A DNA stretch of 64,000 nucleotides. It comes from Chitinophaga pinensis. GTDB lineage: Bacteria; Bacteroidota; Bacteroidia; Flavobacteriales_D; Crocinitomicaceae. The translations under genes and the position numbers were made by a program. This document shows, one piece after another, positions 45,592 through 55,200 of this stretch. The stretch covers positions 225,669-289,668 of the forward strand of contig CAMDNE010000003.1 of assembly GCA_945902745.1 (NCBI GenBank). Direction: 5' to 3'. The number at the start of each line of letters is the position of its first letter. Within the stretch, counting starts at the first letter, position 1. The notes below the pieces were generated by a model. That model saw only the letters and a program-made list of their open reading frames with translations, ran no database searches and was not told the origin of the DNA.

Positions 45592-47279
45592 TTCTTTTTA
45601 TTTTGACAATCCTCTATTAAATTTTCTAATTCCTTTTTAATATTCAAGGATGCTAAGTTTTTAGTAAGTGCAATCGTAAACATTTTATGTGCAGCATTGT
45701 AATTTTTCTTTTTCAAATAATATTTTCCTAACATTTCAAAAGTTACATACGATTCTTTATTGTTAGTGATAAAATCTTTAATTTCTGTTGCTGTGAGCGT
45801 TAATTCTCTTCCCAAAATCACATATTGGCTGATCCGTTTTTTCGTCGCCTTAAAAGCTTTAAACTGCTTATATTCAGATGAGAATAAAAATGTAGAAGAT
45901 TTCAATTTGTCAGTTATTGTTCCTTTCTTCAACGCAAATGTTTTCTTTAAATCGAATCCAATAAATTCGCCTAATTGATAATTGGTTGTCGAAACATAAA
46001 ACATGTAACTTTCAGGCAATATAATAACACTATGATGAGCGATTAACTGATTGATTGCACGAGGATTCCCCATACCTAACGTATCGTTCTTAAACCCGTA
46101 TTGATCTCTTAATATTGTTAAAACACGTGTAGGTGTAAACTTGGTTCTATCAACCAATAACTCTTCTACTCTATTAAAACGAAATTTGCTATCACTTTCC
46201 TTGATATTAGCACTATTCACTTTATCTTTTTTGAAGGTGGATGATTGATAGTGATTTGAACAAACTAATTTACTTTGGTTCGAATCATATACGCCAACTT
46301 TAGTTGGTGATTTTTCAATCAATATTGCTTTTTTGTCGATAGCCGAGCCGATCATAAGCGTTTCGGAAACAAAAGTATGTCGCTTTTTTGCAATGGCGAT
46401 GGCCTCATCTATTGTTGAAGCATATTGTAATATTTCTCGCGCTAAAATTGAAATTGGCATTTTCGCACCTGTTGGCAAATCGGATTTGGATGCATTAATC
46501 GTAACACTTAACCCTTTTTCGTTAAGTCCAGAAGCAACTCCTGTAAAACCTGCCCATGAGTAGGAAGCAAAACTATACCCTTTAGTTGGGTTAACGAACA
46601 ATAAGAGCTTATCATTTGCAAATTCATCTCCTACATAAAAATCGAAATTTCGTCCAATCATCAAGTTACTATCAGCAGTCATTTCATTTTTCAAAGCGAA
46701 CGACGTGCATCCAACCATGCTGTAATCATTTAACGCATGACCAATGTCATGAGCAGCATGATAATTTAAAATTCTGGTATATTTTGAGGCGATATAATCG
46801 TAACGACTCGAAAAAGATTTAGAAATACCGTAAATTTCTTGTTGATTTTCTAATGGGATATTTTTAGGTAAATCAGAAATAAACATTCCGATAAATAAGC
46901 GCAAAAACTGCTGAGCAAAATTACTTGGCACGAAATCATTTATTTGACTTACAAAGATATCCTCTTGTCGTTGAATTAATTCTTTCGATAATTCTCCATA
47001 AATAAGACCTCTTTCATAGGGATCTCCTTCGATATACATTTCCCAAATACCAAATTCATTCTTTTTGAGATAATTATTTTTTAAAACATAATGATTCTCC
47101 GAAATCTTAATACGTTTGCCTATAGTAATATCCTCAACAATTGGAACTTCAATTTCAGCATTTAAGATTAAATAAACCAGGGCTAAGTGAAAAACAACAA
47201 TTACTTGCTCTATGATAAACAAGATAAATCGTATAACATATTTTAGAAGTAATTTTACAAAAGGTATAATATTGTTCAT
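45588..47279 (-). CDS. C45 family autoproteolytic acyltransferase/hydrolase-like membrane protein
   Basis: 563 residues. A membrane segment lies at about 11-40. The C45/AAT-type nucleophile is Cys191 in 'SMVGCTSFALKNEM', followed by 'LMIGRNFDFYVGDEFANDKL' and 'ASYSWAGFTGVASGLNEKGLSVTINA', all typical of the isopenicillin-N acyltransferase / acid-ceramidase-like superfamily. The C-terminus (about 470-560) is helical and TPR-like. Family members cleave or form amide and ester bonds after self-processing at the Cys. It could be the enzyme that joins or trims pigment halves. Its start lies 8 bp from a TAnnTTTG box (47294 to 47287). Confidence 0.83.
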   Translation of the reverse strand: MNNIIPFVKLLLKYVIRFILFIIEQVIVVFHLALVYLILNAEIEVPIVEDITIGKRIKISENHYVLKNNYLKKNEFGIWEMYIEGDPYERGLIYGELSKELIQRQEDIFVSQINDFVPSNFAQQFLRLFIGMFISDLPKNIPLENQQEIYGISKSFSSRYDYIASKYTRILNYHAAHDIGHALNDYSMVGCTSFALKNEMTADSNLMIGRNFDFYVGDEFANDKLLLFVNPTKGYSFASYSWAGFTGVASGLNEKGLSVTINASKSDLPTGAKMPISILAREILQYASTIDEAIAIAKKRHTFVSETLMIGSAIDKKAILIEKSPTKVGVYDSNQSKLVCSNHYQSSTFKKDKVNSANIKESDSKFRFNRVEELLVDRTKFTPTRVLTILRDQYGFKNDTLGMGNPRAINQLIAHHSVIILPESYMFYVSTTNYQLGEFIGFDLKKTFALKKGTITDKLKSSTFLFSSEYKQFKAFKATKKRISQYVILGRELTLTATEIKDFITNNKESYVTFEMLGKYYLKKKNYNAAHKMFTIALTKNLASLNIKKELENLIEDCQNKKK

Positions 47280-47286
47280 CGTATTG

Positions 47287-47294
47287 CAAAAATA
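47287..47294 (-). promoter_or_regulatory. Possible -7 box upstream of the C45 gene
   Basis: TATTTTTG on the minus strand matches TAnnTTTG. It ends 7 bases before the start codon at 47279, so a transcript from it would be nearly leaderless. No upstream TTG at canonical spacing was found. Confidence 0.3.
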
Positions 47295-47333
47295 ATCTAA
47301 TCGTAAAGTTTTTAAGAAAAAAAATAATTTATT

Positions 47334-47864
47334 TTGATAATAAAAACACTAAATACTGTAAATGGAAAAATTATTGTTTCTTTTGAGGAACCCAGTTCTA
47401 ATGAACAAAAACGTTCCTACGAAAAAAGAATTATTAATAATTTATTTTGTTCGCTTAATATTCAACAATCGGACGTACAATATGGAGAAAAAGGCAATCC
47501 TGAATTATTAATTTCACCCTTTAACATTTCTATTTCACATTCAAAAGGTTGGTTTGCAGTCTACATTGGAAATAGCGCTATTGGAATTGATATTCAAGAA
47601 CAAAAAAGTAACATTTCCACAGGTAAATCCTTTTTCTTAAATAAACATGAAATTCAGTGGTCAACTGACATCGATTTGCATTTAATTTGGTCTGCCAAGG
47701 AAGTAATTTATAAAATTTTAAAAGGTGATATTGAGGATGTTATGATCAATTTAATTGTATTGGAAATTGACCATCGAAATCATAAAATTAAAGCTCAGTA
47801 TTTTGATTCTAACTTTGACTTATTTTTTGACGTGTTCGATTCGGTTGTGTTAGTGTATAATTGA
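47334..47864 (+). CDS. 4'-phosphopantetheinyl transferase superfamily protein
   Basis: 176 residues starting at TTG (no in-frame ATG lies upstream, and the next Met is far inside). The Sfp-type motifs are 'ISISHSKGWFAVYIG', 'IGIDIQEQKS' (Asp86) and 'LIWSAKEVIYKIL' (Trp119 to Lys128, metal- and CoA-binding Glu123). It transfers phosphopantetheine from CoA to the Ser of carrier proteins and so would activate the three cluster ACPs. It is a short AcpS/Sfp form. It diverges from the C45 operon, sharing a 54-bp spacer. Confidence 0.88.
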   Translation: MIIKTLNTVNGKIIVSFEEPSSNEQKRSYEKRIINNLFCSLNIQQSDVQYGEKGNPELLISPFNISISHSKGWFAVYIGNSAIGIDIQEQKSNISTGKSFFLNKHEIQWSTDIDLHLIWSAKEVIYKILKGDIEDVMINLIVLEIDHRNHKIKAQYFDSNFDLFFDVFDSVVLVYN

Positions 47865-47884
47865 GGATAAAAATAGTACAAATG

Positions 47885-47911
47885 AAAAAAGCCTCCTTAA
47901 AAAGGAGGCTT
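47885..47911 (-). terminator. Rho-independent terminator of tRNA-Lys (also faces the PPTase gene)
   Basis: AAGCCTCCTT-AAA-AAGGAGGCTT forms a 10-bp stem with a 3-base loop. On the minus strand it is followed by a run of T residues (complement of the A-run at 47885-47890), so it terminates the tRNA transcript. It may also stop the plus-strand phosphopantetheinyl transferase message. Confidence 0.88.
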
Positions 47912-47916
47912 TCTTG

Positions 47917-47989
47917 TGATCCCGCTGGGATTCGAACCCAGGGCCCATACATTAAAAGTGTATTGCTCTACCAGCTGAGCTACGGAATC
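47917..47989 (-). tRNA. trnK: tRNA-Lys (anticodon TTT)
   Basis: The minus strand folds into a 73-nt cloverleaf: acceptor GATTCCG pairing with CGGGATC, D arm with 'AGCTCAGCTGGTAGAGC', anticodon stem ATACA/TGTAT with loop CTTTTAA, and T arm 'GGGTTCGAATCCC'. The anticodon is TTT, so it decodes lysine. CCA is not encoded. The promoter and terminator are recognisable. Confidence 0.96.
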
Positions 47990-48041
47990 TTGGTTTTGCG
48001 ATTTAGAAGATTTAAAGCTTCATTCAACGCTAACGCGGGTG

Positions 48042-48071
48042 CAAAGATATTAGTTTTATTTTGTTTAACAA
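48042..48071 (-). promoter_or_regulatory. Canonical Bacteroidota promoter of tRNA-Lys
   Basis: On the minus strand, TTG (48071-48069) is followed by exactly 19 bases and TATCTTTG (48049 to 48042), the best TTG-N19-TAnnTTTG match in the window. The expected start is about 45 bases before the tRNA. Confidence 0.75.
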
Positions 48072-48188
48072 GTTGATTTCAGTTTTTTTTGTAAAAATAT
48101 CAAACTGTCTCACTAACTATCTGGATATTAATACCAATTCAAATTAAACTTTTATTAATAAATCAAGCAATTTACTTTTCTTTGCAGC

Positions 48189-48704
48189 ATGAAGATTATT
48201 TTTCTTGTTGGGTTCATGGGTGCTGGAAAATCGACACTCGGGAAGAAATTAGCCAAAGCTATTGGATATCAATTCATTGATAGCGATAAAGAAATTTCAA
48301 ATCAAGAAGGTATTTCTATTTCCGAATTATTTGAAACAAAAGGTGAATCCTATTTCCGTCAAAAAGAAAAAGCGTTCATTCAGAAACTAACTGGAGATGA
48401 AAAACGTGTGATTGCTACTGGCGGTGGACTTCCTATCTACAATGACTTAATGGATGAACTCAATAAAAAAGGAGAAACGATTTACTTGCGCGTTAAACCT
48501 TCAACGTTGCTGCTTCGATTAAAAGAAGGTCAAAAAAAGCGTCCGCTCATCGCAACAATGAACGATGAACAATTGGAGAAATTTATTGCGGAGAAACTTT
48601 TGGAACGAGAAAGCACTTATTTACAAGCACAATTAATTGTTGAAGAACCCGATCAAAAAATTGAACAACTCATTCATCTTCTTCGTCTTCACCAAAAAAA
48701 CTGA
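48189..48704 (+). CDS. aroK: Shikimate kinase
   Basis: 171 residues. Walker A is 'GFMGAGKSTLGKKLA', then 'FIDSDKEISNQEGISISELFETKGESYFRQKE' has the shikimate-binding Asp (34) and Arg of the family, and 'VIATGGGLPI' is the glycine triplet. It phosphorylates shikimate in aromatic amino acid synthesis. This makes precursors for the tyrosine used by the nearby ammonia-lyase, though such a housekeeping gene may simply be adjacent by chance. Its 3' end overlaps the convergent gene by 35 bp. Confidence 0.95.
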   Translation: MKIIFLVGFMGAGKSTLGKKLAKAIGYQFIDSDKEISNQEGISISELFETKGESYFRQKEKAFIQKLTGDEKRVIATGGGLPIYNDLMDELNKKGETIYLRVKPSTLLLRLKEGQKKRPLIATMNDEQLEKFIAEKLLERESTYLQAQLIVEEPDQKIEQLIHLLRLHQKN

Positions 48705-49257
48705 GTGAGCCTCCCTTTTTTTCTTTGCGTAAAAGGAAGAAATACATCAGTGCATTCGCATTCATCGCTAATAAAATGATTTTATCGAAGGTTGTTGTAT
48801 CCTCCATAAAATAGTCGAAATTCAAATAAAAAATAAGCATGAATGCATATAAAATCATTCCTCCAAAGAAGAAATAAACAAACTTCTCATTCTTTCTCCA
48901 AATTAATACAAGACCAACAAAAACGAGCATCCAACAAATTAGGCTGACCGCGTGAAACGTTAATAAGCGATGTAGAAAATCAGTAGAATCAAAACCAAGT
49001 ACCTCTCCCCTCGCTTTAATGATTAATTCAACTGGAATTTTTTTCTGTTCAAAAATTAAATGACGGTAAGAAATAGTAAAGTAGCTCGCAAAACTCCAGA
49101 TGAAAAAGATAATCCAAAAAACGAAATTCAAATAGAAGGTAACTTGTGTGTAATTATCTGGTTTTTCTGTACCAAAGACTTTTTCTTTTAAACGAGCAAG
49201 CATCGGATAAGGACTATTGTATAAAGATTCGCTATTTTCAGTTTGCCGAGTATTCAT
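48670..49257 (-). CDS. Integral membrane protein of unknown function
   Basis: About 195 residues from ATG 49257 (MNTRQTEN). The ORF track extends 29 residues further upstream, but that part is atypical and would overlap the divergent gene's start. Four membrane segments are visible (about 38-58, 92-115, 122-141, 152-168), and the C-terminus is very acidic (GEDEEDE). No family was recognised. Its 3' end overlaps the shikimate kinase gene by 35 bp in convergent orientation. Confidence 0.78.
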   Translation of the reverse strand: MNTRQTENSESLYNSPYPMLARLKEKVFGTEKPDNYTQVTFYLNFVFWIIFFIWSFASYFTISYRHLIFEQKKIPVELIIKARGEVLGFDSTDFLHRLLTFHAVSLICWMLVFVGLVLIWRKNEKFVYFFFGGMILYAFMLIFYLNFDYFMEDTTTFDKIILLAMNANALMYFFLLRKEKKGGSLSFFGEDEEDE

Positions 49258-49303
49258 AAAATGCTTAAAATTGCGAAACAAATAAAGTGAATTATAAGCT
49301 ATA

Positions 49304-49966
49304 ATGGAAGAATATTTAAAGGATACATGCTTTTTAGATTTCAATCATCCAAATTTTGATGAATTCACTCAAAACATTGATGCGCAAAAAGAACAGAAAG
49401 AATTAGCCATTCAACTTTATTTCCTTGTTCGAGACGCTTTCCTGTATGATCCCTATCATCTTGATTTAACAGAAAATGGTTTAATTGCTTCGAATGTACT
49501 TTTAAAAAAAAGAGCATGGTGCGTTGAAAAATCGTCTGTTTTAGCTGCTTGTGCTAGAAAGTTTGGAATTCCTTCTCGCTTAGGTTATGCAATCGTAACG
49601 AATCACATTGGAGTTGAAAAATTGACTCATTACTTGAGAAGAGACGAAATAGTTTTTCACGGATTTGTTGAACTTTTCATCAAAAACAAGTGGGTAAAAT
49701 GTACTCCAGCTTTTGATCAACGAATATGTAAAATTTCAAACGTAACTCCCCTTGATTGGGATGGAGAAACAGATTCTCTTTTTCAAGAATATGAACAAGG
49801 AAAACGATTCATGGAATATAAATTCAACTATGGAACTTTCGATGATGTGCCAATCACGCTAATGAATGCAGAAATGCAAAAATATTACCCACATCTATTT
49901 GAAAAAGAACATAATACCAAAGAATTTTCCTTCAAGTTTCAATCCCGAATCATAAATCCGAAATAA
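49304..49966 (+). CDS. Transglutaminase-like (cysteine protease fold) protein
   Basis: 220 residues. The Cys-His-Asp triad of the transglutaminase core is present: Cys73 in 'RAWCVEKSSVLAACARKFGIPSR', His119 in 'IVFHGFVELFI' and Asp138 in 'TPAFDQRI'. The family is used for peptide cleavage or cross-linking, and many bacterial members are cytoplasmic proteins of unknown substrate. There is no signal peptide. It diverges from the membrane protein (47 bp apart). Confidence 0.9.
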   Translation: MEEYLKDTCFLDFNHPNFDEFTQNIDAQKEQKELAIQLYFLVRDAFLYDPYHLDLTENGLIASNVLLKKRAWCVEKSSVLAACARKFGIPSRLGYAIVTNHIGVEKLTHYLRRDEIVFHGFVELFIKNKWVKCTPAFDQRICKISNVTPLDWDGETDSLFQEYEQGKRFMEYKFNYGTFDDVPITLMNAEMQKYYPHLFEKEHNTKEFSFKFQSRIINPK

Positions 49967-49974
49967 CGAATCCT

Positions 49975-52020
49975 TTATAGCGTTTCAATAACAAAATCTG
50001 TTCTTCTGTTTTTTGCTCTATTTGATTCTGAAGAATTCTCCAATTTAGGTTGTGTTTCACCAAAACCTTTTGCTGATAAACGTTCTGTATCTATACCTAA
50101 AGAAACCAAATATTCTTTCACTCCTTTCGCTCTACTTTCAGATAACCACAAATTTTGTTTGTCATCACCAACATCATCTGTGTGACCTTGAATCGCAACT
50201 GTAATCGAAGAATTTTCCAATAAAAAACGGCTAAATCCACGTAATATAAACTTTGCTTTTTCGCTTAAATCTGCAGAATTGGTGGTATACAAAATATCGT
50301 TAATTGTGTATGCTTCACCAACTTTCAATTCTTTCACAGTAAGATCTTTGTCGCGAATTGTAACCACATCTGCTTTAAATTCTTCTTTTGCAATTAATTT
50401 TGAGTCAAACGCATGGCCTTCTTTTTTCACTGTCACCATCACGTCTTGTTTGGTGTCCAGCTTCACAACAGTAGCATACTTTCCATCGTCTCCATTCACT
50501 TTTACTTGTGTTACCGCATCTGAACCAGCATAGGTGATTTCAATCGTAGCGTCTTTTACTGGATCTCCAGATTCATCTTTTAATTCACCTTTTAAAATGG
50601 CAACAGCCTTTGGACGCGCTTCTTCGTATAATTCAAATGAGTAGATATTCCAATTTCCCCCAACTCTCGAAGAATAATAAGCGATTTTCCCATCGGTTGA
50701 AACAAACAAACCTAGTTCATCTTCTTTTGAATTAATAGGGTAACCAATATTTTTTGGTTCAGACCAACCTTCACTCGATTCTCTAATATAGAAAATATCT
50801 AATCCTCCAACTCCTTTGCGCGTATCCGTGCAGGAAGATACAAAATACAAGGTTTCACTGTCTTGGTGTAAGAATGGACTTTTATCTTTACCATCTGTGT
50901 TTATTTCATCAAAAGGTCGTGCTTTGCCCCACGTTCCATCTTCATTTCGTTTTACCACAAATATATCATTGTCACGAGTTGTTGGTCGAGCAGCAGTGTA
51001 AAACAAGGTATTTCCATCAGCTGAAAGGGAAGGTTGTGCTTCCCAGCCATCTTTCGTATTGATATCCGCTCCCATATTTTTCAATGTAGACCATGTAAAA
51101 TCATTTCCTCCATCACCTGATCTTTCGTAGGTAGTTGTATACAAGTCACAATTCAAATAATCCTGTCCATAAACTTGTTCCTTTTTACAGGCACAAATAA
51201 TCATTTCTTTGTTGTCAACTGATAATGTTGCCGCTCCATAATTTGTAAATGTTCCATCGTTAAATGGTGGTTTCAAGAATTCACCTGAGCTGAAGGGTGA
51301 TTTGATGTCAGATCGTTGCGAAAAGGTAAATTTTTCCACCCATTTCGATACTAAATCACCCAATTGGGCATCGTCAACTTTTCGCGTATAAAAAATCAAC
51401 TCATTATCAGGAGATATCATTGGAAAATATTCATCCTTGTCTGCTGTACTAACATTCTTCACAATTGAAGGCGCAAACGGAACTTCATTGCTTAATAATT
51501 CTTGTTCTGCATCAAGTTCTTTCAGTACCTCATTCACATCATTCATTTTCTGATTAAAATCATCTGGGTAACGCGAATTATCTGAATTTTTAAATTTTCT
51601 GAATGCATTAAACCATTTGATTGCTTCAGGCTTTTGTTGTTGTGTATAATTAATTACCCCCAAATAATAGGAACAGTTTGCATGATAATCAGAACAATTT
51701 TCTAAGGCTTTGATAAACATTTCTTCAGCCTTTTGAAAACTTTTATCCCCCATTGCTGGATTTGGCTGTTTGTCGTAATAATCTAATCCAGAAAAATAGG
51801 CATACATTCCGTATTCATAATAAACCATTGCATTATCAGGAACCGCCTCAATTGCAGCGTTAAAATTATCAACGGCTGTTTTTGCATCGGCTGCAGCACT
51901 AGCAGTTTCAATCAATTTCAATACTTTTTTGTTCGGTGGTAAACACGACTCATCTTCCTCTTGTGCAGAAGAATTAAGAAACAAACCCGAGAAGATAACG
52001 AAGAGGTAAAAGTGCTTCAT
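49975..52020 (-). CDS. OmpA family protein with TPR-like, PD40 and carboxypeptidase-regulatory-like domains
   Basis: 681 residues. A signal peptide ends near 'LNSSAQEE'. A TPR-like helical region (about 35-170, with 'AEEMFIKALENCSDYHANCSYYLGVINY') precedes about four to five WD40-like PD40 repeats (about 200-460, for example 'WEAQPSLSADGNTLFYTAARP' and 'DELGLFVSTDGKIAYYSSRVGG'). A carboxypeptidase-regulatory-like beta-sandwich (about 475-550) and a C-terminal OmpA domain (about 570-681, 'IQGHTDDVGDDKQNLWLSESRA') follow. The OmpA domain binds peptidoglycan. In Bacteroidota such proteins sit in the outer membrane and help anchor T9SS or gliding machinery. Confidence 0.92.
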   Translation of the reverse strand: MKHFYLFVIFSGLFLNSSAQEEDESCLPPNKKVLKLIETASAAADAKTAVDNFNAAIEAVPDNAMVYYEYGMYAYFSGLDYYDKQPNPAMGDKSFQKAEEMFIKALENCSDYHANCSYYLGVINYTQQQKPEAIKWFNAFRKFKNSDNSRYPDDFNQKMNDVNEVLKELDAEQELLSNEVPFAPSIVKNVSTADKDEYFPMISPDNELIFYTRKVDDAQLGDLVSKWVEKFTFSQRSDIKSPFSSGEFLKPPFNDGTFTNYGAATLSVDNKEMIICACKKEQVYGQDYLNCDLYTTTYERSGDGGNDFTWSTLKNMGADINTKDGWEAQPSLSADGNTLFYTAARPTTRDNDIFVVKRNEDGTWGKARPFDEINTDGKDKSPFLHQDSETLYFVSSCTDTRKGVGGLDIFYIRESSEGWSEPKNIGYPINSKEDELGLFVSTDGKIAYYSSRVGGNWNIYSFELYEEARPKAVAILKGELKDESGDPVKDATIEITYAGSDAVTQVKVNGDDGKYATVVKLDTKQDVMVTVKKEGHAFDSKLIAKEEFKADVVTIRDKDLTVKELKVGEAYTINDILYTTNSADLSEKAKFILRGFSRFLLENSSITVAIQGHTDDVGDDKQNLWLSESRAKGVKEYLVSLGIDTERLSAKGFGETQPKLENSSESNRAKNRRTDFVIETL

Positions 52021-52234
52021 ATTGTACGAAAATCAAAATTTGAAATGGGCGAAAACAAATTTCATACCCAAATGGGTATATCGAAAATTGGAGAGAAAGG
52101 TTACAGTAAAAACGCAGTTTCGTGGAATCATTTATTCAACAAATAATATCTTTTAACACCTTCAACAATCTTTTCCTTAATCAAACGAACAATTCTCTTT
52201 TTGAAATGTCTATTTTTAAACCCAAATTGCTAAA

Positions 52235-55200
52235 ATGAAAAAACAACTTTATATTTCCATTCTTGCTTTAACACTTGGTCTTCCAAGTATAGCACAAAAG
52301 AAAGATACCAAGAAAACAACACCAACCCCTCTTTTTGATGAGTCAACTGTTGGGGGTTTAAATTTTAGATTAGTTGGTCCTGCACTTACTTCAGGTCGAG
52401 TTATCGATCTTGCAATCCATCCAAAAAATGCAGACAAATGGTATGTTGCAGCTGCTTGCGGTGGTGTTTGGTTAACAACAAATCATGGAACTACGTTTTC
52501 TCCCATTTTTGATAATTACGGTTCTTATTCGATTGGATGTGTTGAATTAGCTCCTTCAAATCCAAATACAGTTTGGGTCGGAACGGGTGAAAATAATAAT
52601 CAAAGATCTGTTGCCTACGGCGATGGCGTCTACAAATCGTTAGATGGAGGAAAATCATTTACCAATATGGGATTAAAAACTTCCGAACACATTGGAAATA
52701 TCATTATTCATCCTACAAATGAAAATATCATTTGGGTTGCTGCTTACGGTCCAGTTTGGAGCGCAGGTGGTGAAAGGGGCGTTTACAAATCAATGGACGG
52801 AGGAACAACTTGGGAACGTACTCTTTTTGTATCTGATGAAACAGGAATTTCTGAAATTGCTATAGATCCAACAAATCCAGATATTTTATATGCTGCGGCA
52901 CATCAAAGAAGAAGAAGCGAATGGACATATATTGGTGGAGGACCGGAATCAAATCTCTACAAATCGACAGATGGCGGTAAAACATGGAAAGAAATAAATT
53001 CAGGATTACCAAAAGGACAAATGGGAAGAATTGGAATTGCTGTTTCACCTGCAGATGCGAATTATGTATATGCCATGTTGGAAGCGAGAGATGACAAAGG
53101 TGGTTTTTACCGTTCAACAAATAAAGGGGAAAGTTGGACAAAAATGTCGGGTTACAATACTGGGGGAAATTATTACCAAGAAATTATGTGTGATAACCAA
53201 AACAAAGACAAGGTTTTTGCGATGGATTCCTATTTACATCATACAATAGATGGAGGAAAGAATTTCGTAAGCACTGGCGAGAGCAATAAACACGTTGATA
53301 ATCATGCTATTTGGATTGACCCAAACAACTCAGAACATTGGTTAGTTGGCTGTGATGGTGGTTTATATGAAACGTATAATCACGCTGCACAATGGAAGTA
53401 TTATGCGAATCTGCCAATCATTCAATTTTACAAAGTTGCAACCGATAATTCAACACCGTTTTACAACATTTACGGTGGAACGCAAGATAACAATTCGATG
53501 GGAGGAGCATCTGGAACAACGAATGTTACGGGCATTTTAAATTCAGATTGGTTTATCACGAATGGTGGAGATGGATTTGAATCAGCTTGTGATCCAGTTG
53601 ACCCAAACATTGCTTATGCGCAAGCTCAATATGGTTGGATTGTGCGTTATGATAAAGCTTCTGGAGAAAAAGTTCCAATTCAACCAATGCCAGGAAAAGG
53701 AGAAGCAGCTTACCGATGGAATTGGGATTCTCCTTTATTGGTGTCACCACACGATCATAAAACATTGTATTTTGCTGCGAATAAAGTCTTCAAAACGACG
53801 AATCGTGGCGATGATTGGACAACAGTTTCACCTGATCTTTCTCAACAAATTGACCGTAATAAATTAGCCGTAATGGGACAAGTTTGGTCGATTGATGCTG
53901 TTGCAAAAAATACCTCAACTTCCATTTATGGAAATATCATAGCATTGGACGAATCTCCAAAGAAAAAAGGGTTGTTGTATGCAGGAACAGATGATGGATT
54001 GATACAGGTTTCTGAAAATGACGGAACAACTTGGACGAAAATTTCAACGTTTACAGGAATTCCAGCAAACACAAGAGTGAACATGCTAACAAGTTCAATG
54101 CATGCAGAAAATGAAGTGTTTGCTGTATTCAACAACCAACGTTCAGGTGATTTTAAACCGTATGTTATGAAAAGTTCGGACAAAGGAAAAACATGGGTTT
54201 CAATCAGTTCAAATTTACCAGAAAGAGGAACAGTATATTGCATCAAACAAGATCATATTGATCCAAATTTATTGTTTGTTGGAACAGAATTCGGAGCCTA
54301 TTTTTCAAACGATGGCGGTAAAGTATGGACGAAACTTGCTGGTATACCAACCATTTCCGTGTATGATTTAGACATTCAAAAAAGAGAAAATGATTTAGTT
54401 GCTGCAACATTTGGAAGAGGATTTTATGTTTTGGACAACTATACTCCTTTGCGTTCATTGAAGAAAGAGAATTTTGACAAGAAAGCGTATTTATTTCCAA
54501 TCAAAGATGCATTGTTGTATGTACCAGCTGACCCATTAGGGCTTGAAGGAACAGGATTCCAAGGAGCAAACATGTGGGCATCTGCCAATTCAGAATTTGG
54601 TGCAATTTTCACTTTAAATATCAAGGATGAATACAAAACCTTGAAATCTATTCGTCAAGAAAAGGAAAAGGCCTTGGAAAAAGACAAAAAAGAGGTTGTT
54701 TATCCAACGTTTGACGAATTAAGAAAAGAACAACAAGAAGAAAGTGTTCAATTGATCTACGTTATCCGTGATTCAAAAGGAAAAGAAGTGAGACGACTAA
54801 TCTCAACACCTTCAAAAGGAATTTCAAGAATTGCTTGGAACTTGCGTCAAGAATCAACTGAGCCAGTCAATGTCAATGGAACACTCAATAAGAATAATGG
54901 ATTCTTAGTTCAAGCTGGGGTTTATTCAGTTGAAGTTTTGTTGTTGAATAACGGAGTCATCGAAACCTTGACTGAAAAAGTAAACTTCACGGTTAAAGCA
55001 TTGAACAATCAAACGTTGGTTGCGTCTAATACGGAAGAACTTGACAATTTCCGTAAAGAAGTTGCGGAATTAAATAGAAGCATTAATGGTTCTTCGAATT
55101 TATTGGGTGAATCAAAAGAAAAATTGGATGCGTTGAACCGTGCTTTATTGACGTATCCAAATACAGATCTTAAATTGATGGAAGAAACACGCGCATTGCG

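Noticed and set aside
47861-48076. 71-codon plus-strand ORF over the tRNA region
   Set aside because: It is translated across the antisense strand of tRNA-Lys and its terminator; not a gene.
51961-52146. 61-codon plus-strand ORF before the BNR protein
   Set aside because: Mostly antisense to the OmpA gene start and its upstream spacer, with no coding signal.
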